DNA from: a virus
Length of the DNA stretch: 27,177 nucleotides
IMG/VR virus record: IMGVR_UViG_3300029258_002295
Location: 1-27,177 of that record
Direction: 5' to 3' (one strand)
This document shows positions 20,832-27,177 of the stretch, one piece after another (position 1 is the first letter of the stretch; each line of letters begins with the position of its first letter). A model generated the notes under the pieces. That model saw only the letters and a list, made by a program, of their open reading frames with translations, did not search any database and had not been told where the DNA came from. A program made the position numbers and the translations under genes.

Positions 20832-21578
20832 ATGGACCTGTTCCGCGGACGAGACCTGGGCGGGCGGGACATCCTGTTCCTCAGCCCAGACGCCCCGGGC
20901 TCCGTGCCCGATGCCGACGCGCTGATCGCAGATGTGATCGGCAAGCGTTGGGATGGCGCAACCTGGGGGCAGCCGGCCCCTGGGTCTACTGCTGTCCGCG
21001 TGGGCACGGTGTCTCCGCAGTTCGCGTTCGAGCCTGTCGCCAAGCCTGGCCTGGAGCCAGAGGTGCTGGTTGTGGCGCCGGATTTGGTTCTGCCAGCCGA
21101 TACCGCGGCCCTGAATAAGCGTCTCATTACGAGCGACGACGCCCACCTTCGCCTGTTTGCGAAGGAGGACGACGGCGACACCGACGAGGGCCTGGCCACG
21201 GGAATCGTCATGGAGCCGAACGACGGCGTCGACTCCGACGACGTGGACCCGGACACGGACAACGAGGTGTTCGGCGCCGAGGTCATCCGCAAGGGGATGA
21301 TCGCCTGGATGCTGAACGGAGGCATGGTCGACCTGATGCACAGCTTCGCTGCCCTGGGCGGCGAGGAGGTGCGTGTGGTCGAGTGCTGGCAGGCGCGCGC
21401 GTCGTTCCAGGTTGGTCCAGACGGTGGTGCCTACACCGTGCGTCCGGGGTCGTGGATGCTGACGACCCTCTGGGATACCGAGGGCGACCTGTGGAAGGCC
21501 ATCAAGTCCGGGGTGTACCAGGCGTACAGCCCCGGCGGCCTGTGTCGCAAGGTTCCGCTGGAGGATGACGATGGCTAA
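20832..21578 (+). CDS. XkdF-type prohead serine protease
   Basis: Matures the capsid by cutting scaffold and capsid N termini inside the prohead. 248 residues. Family features: A-T-G-I-V-M-E-P-N-D near residue 118, I-R-K-G-M-I then M-H170-S (catalytic His), V-V-E184-C, R-P-G-S-W, L-W-K-A-I-K-S-G-V-Y-Q-A-Y-S233-P-G-G (catalytic Ser in the A/F-x-S-x-G-G context). The N-terminal 110 residues are an additional domain, and the protein ends shortly after the Ser motif. The domain that follows it in one-piece XkdF proteins is encoded by the next gene. The start abuts the upstream stop. Confidence 0.8.
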   Translation: MDLFRGRDLGGRDILFLSPDAPGSVPDADALIADVIGKRWDGATWGQPAPGSTAVRVGTVSPQFAFEPVAKPGLEPEVLVVAPDLVLPADTAALNKRLITSDDAHLRLFAKEDDGDTDEGLATGIVMEPNDGVDSDDVDPDTDNEVFGAEVIRKGMIAWMLNGGMVDLMHSFAALGGEEVRVVECWQARASFQVGPDGGAYTVRPGSWMLTTLWDTEGDLWKAIKSGVYQAYSPGGLCRKVPLEDDDG

Positions 21579-22692
21579 GCCCGACGACGAGAAGACCAAG
21601 ATCATGCGGATCACGCACCTCGTTCCGGGGTACGTGTCGCTCGTCGACATGGGGGCCAACCACGGCGGAGAGCGGCACCACTTCTCCCTGAAGGGGCGCG
21701 ACGCAGAGGTTCCGCCGGCGCTGGTGTGCCTCGACTGCCGCACGGCGATCCTCGAGAAGGCGGCCGACGCCCCCACGTGCCCGTCCTGCGGTTCTGACCA
21801 CGTTGCGGTCGTCGTCAAGGTCGTTCCTGACGACGACGCGACTGACGACGAGAAGCAGGCGGCCCTCGAGGCGCGAGCGAAGCGGTACGGAATCGAGGTT
21901 CGCGACGACGCGCACCTCACCTACCCCGCCGACGCACCGACGAGCGAGTCGCTGTTCGCCGATCCGGTCAACCTGGCGTACCCGCTGGGCAAGGCCGGCA
22001 ACGACCCCGACACAGGGCGGATCCGCAACGCGATCTCCCTCTTCAAGGGGAACCACGAAACGTACACCCAGGAGACGAGCAAGGCCCGCGTTTACGAGCG
22101 CATCGTCCGGGCCGCGCTCCGCGAGGACATCGAGGTCAGCTACGATCCCGAGGACGAGATCGACCAGCTGCTTCCTGCTGACCTGCGCGAGGCCCTGGAA
22201 AAGAACGACGACGATACGGAGAAGAACGCGGACACCCCGCCCGCTCCGGAGCCAGTAGCGGCCCCGGATGCGGCCCCGGCCGAACCGCCCGCCACGCCTG
22301 CTCCCGCCGCCACAGACGACGCGTCGTGGCTCGGGGACGCTGCGGCACGGGTGGACATCCTCGAGCAGCAGATGGCGCTGGACCAGCGCCTCGCTGCGGT
22401 CGAGGAGGCCGTCGCGGACTCGCCTGCGCCGGCGGCGCCCGATGCGCCGACCGAGAAGCGCCTCTCCGAGGAGAACCTCCGCAGCCAACTGGAGGCCGAG
22501 CGAGCCCGCGCCGATAAGGCCGAGGCCGACCTCCGCAAGGCACGCCAGGCCAGCGAGGCACGAGCGTCCCAGCGGGTGACCGCGGGGAGCGCCAGGCGCC
22601 CCGGAGCCTACGCCACCGCCGAATCCGGCGGGACGGCGGTTCAGTGGGGACACGACCTCTCAGCCGAGGTGGCGGCGGGAGCAAGCGAGTAA
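21571..22692 (+). CDS. XkdF-companion protein with zinc ribbon and coiled-coil tail
   Basis: 373 residues. I chose ATG 21571, 6 bp after GGAGG, over ATG 21565, which leaves no spacing. Order: an XkdF C-terminal-like segment Y21-V-S-L-V-D-M-G-A-N, a zinc ribbon C53-x2-C56 and C70-x2-C73, then about residues 115-190 a segment with F-A-D-P-V-N-L-A-Y-P-L and I-R-N-A-I-S-L-F that resembles DUF6582 found in prohead protease regions. A Pro/Ala linker follows, then a long coiled coil (about 265-345) as in scaffold proteins. It overlaps the protease gene by 8 bp. Probably a scaffold/assembly partner of the protease. Confidence 0.72.
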   Translation: MAKPDDEKTKIMRITHLVPGYVSLVDMGANHGGERHHFSLKGRDAEVPPALVCLDCRTAILEKAADAPTCPSCGSDHVAVVVKVVPDDDATDDEKQAALEARAKRYGIEVRDDAHLTYPADAPTSESLFADPVNLAYPLGKAGNDPDTGRIRNAISLFKGNHETYTQETSKARVYERIVRAALREDIEVSYDPEDEIDQLLPADLREALEKNDDDTEKNADTPPAPEPVAAPDAAPAEPPATPAPAATDDASWLGDAAARVDILEQQMALDQRLAAVEEAVADSPAPAAPDAPTEKRLSEENLRSQLEAERARADKAEADLRKARQASEARASQRVTAGSARRPGAYATAESGGTAVQWGHDLSAEVAAGASE

Positions 22693-22725
22693 GACGACGA
22701 CGACACGGGGGCAGGGACAACGACA

Positions 22726-23682
22726 ATGACCATTCCGAGCCAGCACTACCTCGACCAGGCGGCCCACGACGAGATCTTGTCCAAGGCCAAGCTCTCGCTG
22801 ACCGACCTGGCCTCCGGCGGCGTGCTCAACGACGGGCAGGCCAAGAAGTTCTGGATCCGCGCGATCAAGCAGTCGAAGCTGCTCCAGATGGCGACCACGC
22901 GCCCCATGAAGGGCCCGAACGACGTCATCGACAAGCTGAAGTTCGGCTCGCGGATCATGCACCGCCTCGGCTCCGGGCAGGCCCTGTCCGAGGCCCAGCG
23001 CAGCAAGCCGACCACCAGCAAGACCACGCTGCCGTCCGACGAGTTCGTGATCGAGGTGCGGCTGCCGTACGCGGTCCTCGAGGACAACATCGAGCAGAAG
23101 AGCCTGACCAGCACGGTCCAGGGCATGATGCTCGAGGCGATGAAGCGCGACATGGAAGAGGTCCTCATCGAGGGCAACACCGGGTCGAGCGACAACGACC
23201 TCGCCGGTTTCGACGGCCTGCTCGCGCAGATCACCACGAACACGGTCAACGCCGGCGGCAACGCCCTCTCGCAGACCTACCTCGAGAGCGCGCTCCGCGG
23301 CATGCCGCAGCAGTACCTGCGCGACAAGTCCAAGTTCCGGTTCCTCACCTCGCACAAGGCCGAGATGGGCTACCGTGCCGACCTGGCCAGCCGCGCGACT
23401 ACGCTCGGCGACCGCCTGCTGACCGAGGACATCGGCGTCGGCTACCAGGGCGTGCCGATCGAGGCTGTCCCGATGATGCCGGAGGACCTGACGGCCACGT
23501 ACACCGCGTGCGTCCTGATGGACCCGAAGAATTTCATCGTCGGCATGTGGCGCAACATCATGTTCGAGATGGGCAAGGACATCTCGGCTCGCGAGGTCAT
23601 CATGGTCTACTCGGTCCGCTTCGGCTGCATCCTGGCCGAGGAAGACGCGACCGTGGAGATCTACGACGTCGAGACCGCGTAG
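22726..23682 (+). CDS. Major capsid protein (HK97-like fold)
   Basis: 318 residues, a usual size for an HK97-fold capsid protein. An N-terminal helical part (A-K-L-S-L-T-D-L-A-S-G-G) precedes an extended beta region (F-V-I-E-V-R-L-P-Y-A-V-L-E-D-N). A long spine-like helix follows (T-V-Q-G-M-M-L-E-A-M-K-R-D-M-E-E-V-L). A-domain-like features include L-T-S-H-K-A-E-M-G-Y, D-I-G-V-G-Y-Q-G-V-P-I and P-K-N-F-I-V-G-M-W-R. Codon use is almost purely GC-ending, as expected for a highly expressed gene. It lies 33 bp after the protease companion and is followed by strong hairpins. Assignment rests on these features and on gene order. Confidence 0.88.
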   Translation: MTIPSQHYLDQAAHDEILSKAKLSLTDLASGGVLNDGQAKKFWIRAIKQSKLLQMATTRPMKGPNDVIDKLKFGSRIMHRLGSGQALSEAQRSKPTTSKTTLPSDEFVIEVRLPYAVLEDNIEQKSLTSTVQGMMLEAMKRDMEEVLIEGNTGSSDNDLAGFDGLLAQITTNTVNAGGNALSQTYLESALRGMPQQYLRDKSKFRFLTSHKAEMGYRADLASRATTLGDRLLTEDIGVGYQGVPIEAVPMMPEDLTATYTACVLMDPKNFIVGMWRNIMFEMGKDISAREVIMVYSVRFGCILAEEDATVEIYDVETA

Positions 23683-23701
23683 CGACGCGACGACCCACAA
23701 C

Positions 23702-23750
23702 CCCCGGGGCGGACGGCAGGTCCGCTCCCGGGGCTTCCCCCCTCGGGGGG
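23702..23750 (+). terminator. Two GC-rich hairpins after the capsid gene
   Basis: The first is CCCCGGGGCGGAC paired with GTCCGCTCCCGGGG (23702-23733), 5-base loop. The second is CCCCCC-TC-GGGGGG (23737-23750). Between and after them there is no long T-tract, so full termination is uncertain. They may define or protect the end of the capsid message. The second ends 5 bases before the GAGAGG ribosome site of the next gene. Confidence 0.55.
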
Positions 23751-23763
23751 TGAGAGGTGAACC

Positions 23764-24093
23764 ATGGCGATCGGAACCATCACCATCGACAACGCTCTGC
23801 GGACCGGTAGCGAGCCGCTCAAGGCCTTCGAGATGCACCACACCGGCGAGGCTGCGTACGTCAAGGGCACCGGCACCGCGAGCTTCGAGGCGGCAGTGCG
23901 GACGGCGGCTGCGGACGGCGGGCTTACCCTGGTGGGCATCGTGGCGAACATGAGCGCGACGAACCCGAAGTACATCCCGCAGTACGACGCCGCGGCCGAC
24001 GCGCTGAAGATCCTCGACGTGAGCGCCGGGGACGAGGCCGCGAACGGCAACTACGGCACGACCACGTTCTACTACACGGCCCTCTGCGTGTAG
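23764..24093 (+). CDS. Probable capsid decoration or head structural protein (109 aa)
   Basis: Directly follows the capsid gene. The layout resembles a common beta-sandwich family found after phage capsid genes: an N-terminal strand (AIGTITIDNALRTGS), a G-G-L-T-L-V-G-I-V-A-N turn, K-Y-I-P-Q-Y-D-A-A-A-D-A-L-K-I-L, then an acidic loop, and a final strand with T-F-Y-Y-T-A-L. ATG 23764 has GAGAGGTGA upstream. Family match is by remembered pattern; role inferred from position. Confidence 0.7.
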   Translation: MAIGTITIDNALRTGSEPLKAFEMHHTGEAAYVKGTGTASFEAAVRTAAADGGLTLVGIVANMSATNPKYIPQYDAAADALKILDVSAGDEAANGNYGTTTFYYTALCV

Positions 24094-24103
24094 CGATCAA
24101 CCT

Positions 24104-24163
24104 GGGTCGCGTCGGCGTCGGGGAACACCGCCCCCACGTCGCCTCGACGTCGGCGCTGACCCC
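24104..24163 (+). other. Structured intergenic segment
   Basis: GGGTCGCG (24104-24111) can pair with CGCTGACCC at the other end with one bulged A, enclosing repeated GTCGGCG and CGACGTCG elements. CCCCCTTTCCC follows. A terminator or processing signal between two structural genes is possible but weak. Confidence 0.4.
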
Positions 24164-24196
24164 CTTTCCCTAGCCGGGGCGGTCTAGGAGGCTACG

Positions 24197-24922
24197 ATGT
24201 CTTTTGTCCGGATGCGCGAGTACAATCGGTCGACCGGGTGCCTGATGCGGACCCACGGGTCTCCGTCGGGGCGCCTGTATATCGCCGGAGAGGTCGGCGT
24301 CAAGCCGAGCCCGGTGTACGAGGTCGGCCGCGAGGAGCTGCTCTACCTCATCGACGTTGTCCAGCCCAAGCGGCGCGACGTCAAGGTGTTCGAGGTGCTA
24401 CCCGCAGACACTCGCGAGCAGCTCGAGGCGCTTCTTTCCCACGAGGCGACCGAGCGCGGGCGCCGTGGGATGCCGGTTTACACGGCACCCGTCGAGGCGC
24501 CGTCTGTCGCCAAGCCGCCGCGGCCGCAGCCGGCCCCGCAGCCGGTCCACACGCCGAACCCGCCGGTCGCTACGGGACTGATGTACGACGGGACCAACGA
24601 GGACGAGGTGGTCTCGGCACTGGCCGCGTCTACGCCGCAGGACCCGCCGCCGCCCACGGAGCCGACCAGGCCCGCGGGAATGAAGCGCAAGACGGCCGCA
24701 GATCTTCTCGGCGACCAGACGCCCGATGACACCAAGCCCGAGGGGCCGCCAGCGGCATCGCCGAAGGCCAAGAAGGCGCCGGCGAAGAAGCGTGCCGCGT
24801 CGAAGAAGAAGGCGTCGAAGAAGGCCGCCGCGAAAAAGGCCGCAGCGAAGAAGCCGCCCGCCGACGATACCACAGTGGCCGCGGCGGCGCAGACCGAGGA
24901 CGCATCGCCGTCCAGCGAGTAG
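24197..24922 (+). CDS. Head-region protein with histone-H1-like Lys/Ala tail
   Basis: 241 residues. The first 90 form a mixed alpha/beta domain (RLYIAGEVGVKPSPVYEVGR, L-L-Y-L-I-D-V-V). Residues about 95-160 are a Pro-rich linker. Residues 190-219 are almost only Lys, Ala, Pro and Ser (AKKAPAKK, KKKASKK, AAAKKAAAKK), like histone H1 or the tails of bacterial HU-type and CarD proteins. Such tails bind DNA loosely. A short acidic end follows. It may pack or hold DNA inside the head, or bind host DNA after entry. ATG 24197 has TAGGAGG upstream. Domain limits are visible; function is inferred. Confidence 0.75.
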   Translation: MSFVRMREYNRSTGCLMRTHGSPSGRLYIAGEVGVKPSPVYEVGREELLYLIDVVQPKRRDVKVFEVLPADTREQLEALLSHEATERGRRGMPVYTAPVEAPSVAKPPRPQPAPQPVHTPNPPVATGLMYDGTNEDEVVSALAASTPQDPPPPTEPTRPAGMKRKTAADLLGDQTPDDTKPEGPPAASPKAKKAPAKKRAASKKKASKKAAAKKAAAKKPPADDTTVAAAAQTEDASPSSE

Positions 24923-24925
24923 TGG

Positions 24926-24945
24926 CCGGGGCCTGCGCGCCCCGG
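24926..24945 (+). other. Perfect 7-bp GC hairpin between structural genes
   Basis: CCGGGGC (24926-24932), loop CTGCGC, GCCCCGG (24939-24945), starting four bases after the stop and ending inside the leader of the next gene, whose GAGAGG site begins at the last stem bases. It may protect the upstream message or limit translation of the next gene. Confidence 0.55.
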
Positions 24946-24956
24946 AGAGGTGACGC

Positions 24957-26414
24957 ATGACGCTCCAGAACACCAACGCCCAGGCCCCAAGTGCACACCG
25001 CCGCATCGATACCCAGCAGGCTGCTGCCGGTGTATCCAACGGCGTTCCGACGCTCGTCACGGACGGCGCTGACGCCTCTGGGTGGTCGGTGGTCACGGTC
25101 CGTGTCTACGCGGACCAGGCGACGGCCGCAGGGCACACCTGTTCCATCATTCCGTGGGTCTACGCCCACGTAGAGGACGACCCCGCAGGCGCCTTAGCGA
25201 CGGAGTCGTGGGAGCCGCTCCCGGTCGTCTCGAACATCAGCCTAGACCGGTCCGGTCCGGACGGTGCTACGTTCCGCATCCCGACGTACGGTGCGGATCG
25301 GATGTACCTCCAGGTTCTGAGCGTGACAGGCGCCGTGACGTTCGTGAACGCCGACCTGTACGGCGAGGTCGCACGCAACGAGGTGCAGGCCGTCGACAGC
25401 GCGGCGGCGACCCTGATGGACCTCCTGCGCGCCATCGATGCTCGGTTTACGTTCACCGCTGCTGGCATGAAGGTCGACACCGAGCTTACGGTCGACGGGA
25501 ACGTCATCGTCGACAACCTGTTCGCCGCAGCCACCAACGTTAGCGACTCCTCGACGGCGGGCTTCATCAAGTTGAATGCCCAGAACCAGACCGAGTCCGA
25601 CGTGATGCGCATCGGGGGGCAGCCTGTGGACCTCGGCGCCGGCACGGTCGGGGTAGGCACGCAGAGGACGACACAGGCGAGCAATTCTCCGCTCGTCACG
25701 CGAGCTGGCACCAACGGTGCTGCGGCGTCCGCAACGGGGAGCGACGCGGCGCAACAGCGGTATATCGCGGAAGCGATCGACGCGGCCAACGCCCTCCTCG
25801 CAACAATCGACGCTGACACTGGCGCCATCAAGACGGCGACAGAGCTGCTCGACGACGCCGTCGGCGAGTCGGGAGAGCCGACAGGCACCAAGGGTCTCCG
25901 CGTGCTCGGCAAGGCTGTAGATGGCCTGCCCGCCGAGGTGGACGACGGCGACGACGCGAAGATAGTCACGAGTCTCCGAGAGCGCCTCCGGCTCGAGTAC
26001 GAGCAGATCGCCTCTCGCTCGCTGCGCGTCGACCAGATCGCCAGGCCCCCGGCGCGGGTCGTAATGTATAAGATCCCCGTGGCCGTTGGCGACAACACGA
26101 GCGACGACATCTACATCGATGTCGAGGGTTTGCCCACGTGGGTCATCGGTGCGCTGTTCTCTGGTGCGCTCGGGACCGGCATCAGCTGGGAGGGTTCGAC
26201 TCGCAACGACGGAACGCACCCCTCGGCTTTCGCTGCGGGTGATTGGTACGACCTCGGCACAAACTGGTGGAGCGCTGCGACATTCAACGCAAGCGACTAC
26301 TTCGAAAACCAGTTCCGCGCCACCTACAAGTGGTTGCACGGCACCATCGACAACACGCCAGGAGGAGCTGGAGCGCAAACCGTGACGTTCTACTTCTCCT
26401 TCTTGGCCGAGTAG
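24957..26414 (+). CDS. Virion structural protein (485 aa)
   Basis: An N-terminal beta domain (about 40-130, GWSVVTVRVYADQATAAGH onward) is followed by a linker helix with T-L-M-D-L-L-R-A-I-D. A segment ending G-V-G-T-Q-R-T-T-Q-A-S-N-S-P-L resembles the G-x-Q-R-V-T-x-A-S-D-x-x-P pattern of many phage particle proteins. A coiled-coil part lies near 270-350. A Trp-rich beta domain ends the protein (G-I-S-W-E-G, L-G-T-N-W-W-S, Y-K-W-L-H-G). It could be a head fibre, head-surface or tail-associated protein. Third positions are more AT-rich than in the capsid gene, as in the genes after it. Confidence 0.72.
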   Translation: MTLQNTNAQAPSAHRRIDTQQAAAGVSNGVPTLVTDGADASGWSVVTVRVYADQATAAGHTCSIIPWVYAHVEDDPAGALATESWEPLPVVSNISLDRSGPDGATFRIPTYGADRMYLQVLSVTGAVTFVNADLYGEVARNEVQAVDSAAATLMDLLRAIDARFTFTAAGMKVDTELTVDGNVIVDNLFAAATNVSDSSTAGFIKLNAQNQTESDVMRIGGQPVDLGAGTVGVGTQRTTQASNSPLVTRAGTNGAAASATGSDAAQQRYIAEAIDAANALLATIDADTGAIKTATELLDDAVGESGEPTGTKGLRVLGKAVDGLPAEVDDGDDAKIVTSLRERLRLEYEQIASRSLRVDQIARPPARVVMYKIPVAVGDNTSDDIYIDVEGLPTWVIGALFSGALGTGISWEGSTRNDGTHPSAFAAGDWYDLGTNWWSAATFNASDYFENQFRATYKWLHGTIDNTPGGAGAQTVTFYFSFLAE

Positions 26415-26425
26415 AGGAGGGCGAG

Positions 26426-26722
26426 ATGGCCAACATCAAGGATATTGTCGACGCGATGCCCGCCGATCGTATTCTCCCCGAGCCGACCGCGAAGCCGACG
26501 CCGGACGAGGTAGAGGTTCCCGAGCCGGAGGTCGAGCAAATCGAGGCGGCCGTCGACATGCTGGCCGACCCCAATCGATATGGCCGCCACTGGCCCAGGC
26601 TCGCAAAGAAGTCGGGTCTCACAGACGCGCAGTTCGCCCGCGTGGCCGAGGCGTTCAAAGAGCGCCAGGCCGTAGAAGCGGCGAAGCAGCCGGCCGAGGT
26701 TGGTGTGCTGGGGAGGGGTTAG
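26426..26722 (+). CDS. Small acidic protein in the structural operon (98 aa)
   Basis: ATG 26426 lies behind GAGGAGGGCGAG, 11 bases after the previous stop; an open frame upstream overlaps that gene and is not used. A Pro/Glu-rich N-terminal half is followed by a helical C-terminal domain (L-A-K-K-S-G-L-T-D-A-Q-F-A-R-V). It might be a connector or chaperone; family not recognised. Confidence 0.7.
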   Translation: MANIKDIVDAMPADRILPEPTAKPTPDEVEVPEPEVEQIEAAVDMLADPNRYGRHWPRLAKKSGLTDAQFARVAEAFKERQAVEAAKQPAEVGVLGRG

Positions 26723-26724
26723 CC

Positions 26725-27177
26725 ATGCCTGCGAGACCAGTAGGCGGAGGCAACTGGACGCTCGTCGACTCCACAACGGTGTCTGGTGCTGCGGTCAACT
26801 GGACCGTTTCCGGGCTAGATGGAGACGCAGACAAACGCTACCGCATCGTTTGGCGCGGCACCACACAGAGCATCGTGACGGCCGTTGGTTTCGTCGCGTC
26901 GCCCAACGCAGACGAGACGAGTGGCAACTACCAGAGCGCGTTCGTTGTGGCATTCGGTGGGACATTCTCCAAGGTAAACCCAGGCGCGGAGACGGGGCTG
27001 CTTCTGGGTGATTGGTCATCTGCGGACGGCGACGAGTCCAGCACCGTTGACGGGATCTTGTACGCGGAGACAGGTAGCTTTCGTACGCTGATGAGCGATT
27101 GGGCTTCGACGGGCGACCCATCTGGATCGGGCAACGTCGCGGGCGGTGGGTACACCCGTTGTCACTGGCGTGATAAC
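26725..27177 (+). CDS. Beta-rich virion protein, 3' partial
   Basis: ATG 26725 starts two bases after the preceding stop behind GGGAGGGG, and the frame stays open for 151 codons to the window end. The N terminus pattern G-G-N-W-T-L-V-D then V-N-W-T-V-S-G-L-D-G-D-A-D-K-R-Y-R-I-V-W recurs in phage particle proteins built of a beta-sandwich in which the L-D-G-D-x-D-x-x-Y-x-I motif is typical. Sequence is Gly/Ser/Thr/Asp-rich throughout. Likely a particle surface or tail component; the C-terminal part is outside the window. Confidence 0.75.
   Translation, partial: MPARPVGGGNWTLVDSTTVSGAAVNWTVSGLDGDADKRYRIVWRGTTQSIVTAVGFVASPNADETSGNYQSAFVVAFGGTFSKVNPGAETGLLLGDWSSADGDESSTVDGILYAETGSFRTLMSDWASTGDPSGSGNVAGGGYTRCHWRDN

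Noticed and set aside
19704-21920. Minus-strand frame of 738 codons over the protease region
   Set aside because: No ribosome site or domain; it crosses several well-supported plus-strand genes.
26180-26215. tRNA-like GGTTCGACTC T-loop sequence
   Set aside because: It lies in a structural gene and no acceptor or anticodon stem can be built around it.
1-27177. CRISPR array, integrase, att site or replication origin
   Set aside because: No spaced direct repeats, recombinase motifs or iteron clusters were seen on either strand.

Overview
The window is a contiguous piece of a GC-rich tailed-phage (Caudoviricetes) genome or prophage. All 40 or so supported genes lie on the + strand, most are packed end to end with 1-20 bp overlaps (ATGA, GTGA, TAATG junctions), and the right half is a classic head module. 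Both ends are cut inside genes. The host cannot be fixed from the sequence. The best clue is the lipoprotein at 12062-12979, which joins an LAGC lipobox, a long Asp-X dipeptide tract and a DUF1566-like domain. I associate that combination with Myxococcota and related deltaproteobacterial lineages; this is inference.

Layout. (1) 2-6019: small early or accessory genes. They include an HTH/HNH-like DNA-binding protein, a candidate small terminase, an Rnl2-type RNA ligase, and a run of short cysteine-rich (zinc-ribbon) proteins ending in a CxxCxxCC protein. (2) 6042-8921: terminase large subunit, interrupted by a complete 418-residue intein with a LAGLIDADG homing-endonuclease domain. (3) 8918-14528: an accessory block between terminase and portal. 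It has three sigma70-like promoters, a 44-aa membrane protein, an Ala/Arg/Trp tetrapeptide-repeat protein, a coiled-coil zinc-finger protein, the Asp-rich lipoprotein and several small Cys-rich proteins. (4) 14512-23682: beta-rich small protein, portal, minor head (Mu gpF-like) protein, candidate scaffold-type protein, XkdF-type prohead protease, its zinc-ribbon/coiled-coil companion, and major capsid protein. (5) 23701-27177: probable decoration protein, a protein with a histone-H1-like Lys/Ala tail, and virion structural proteins, separated by GC-rich hairpins.

How the genes work together. Terminase subunits, portal, minor head protein, protease/scaffold and capsid proteins together make and fill the DNA-containing head. 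The RNA ligase probably repairs host or phage RNA cut during infection. The accessory block looks like separately transcribed cargo placed between packaging and head genes. No integrase, lysis, replication or tail-tube gene, tRNA, CRISPR array or reverse transcriptase was recognised. No stretch over 300 bases lacks a gene. The largest gaps (10230-10356, 12980-13128, 13276-13377 and 24094-24196) hold promoters, hairpins or nothing clear.
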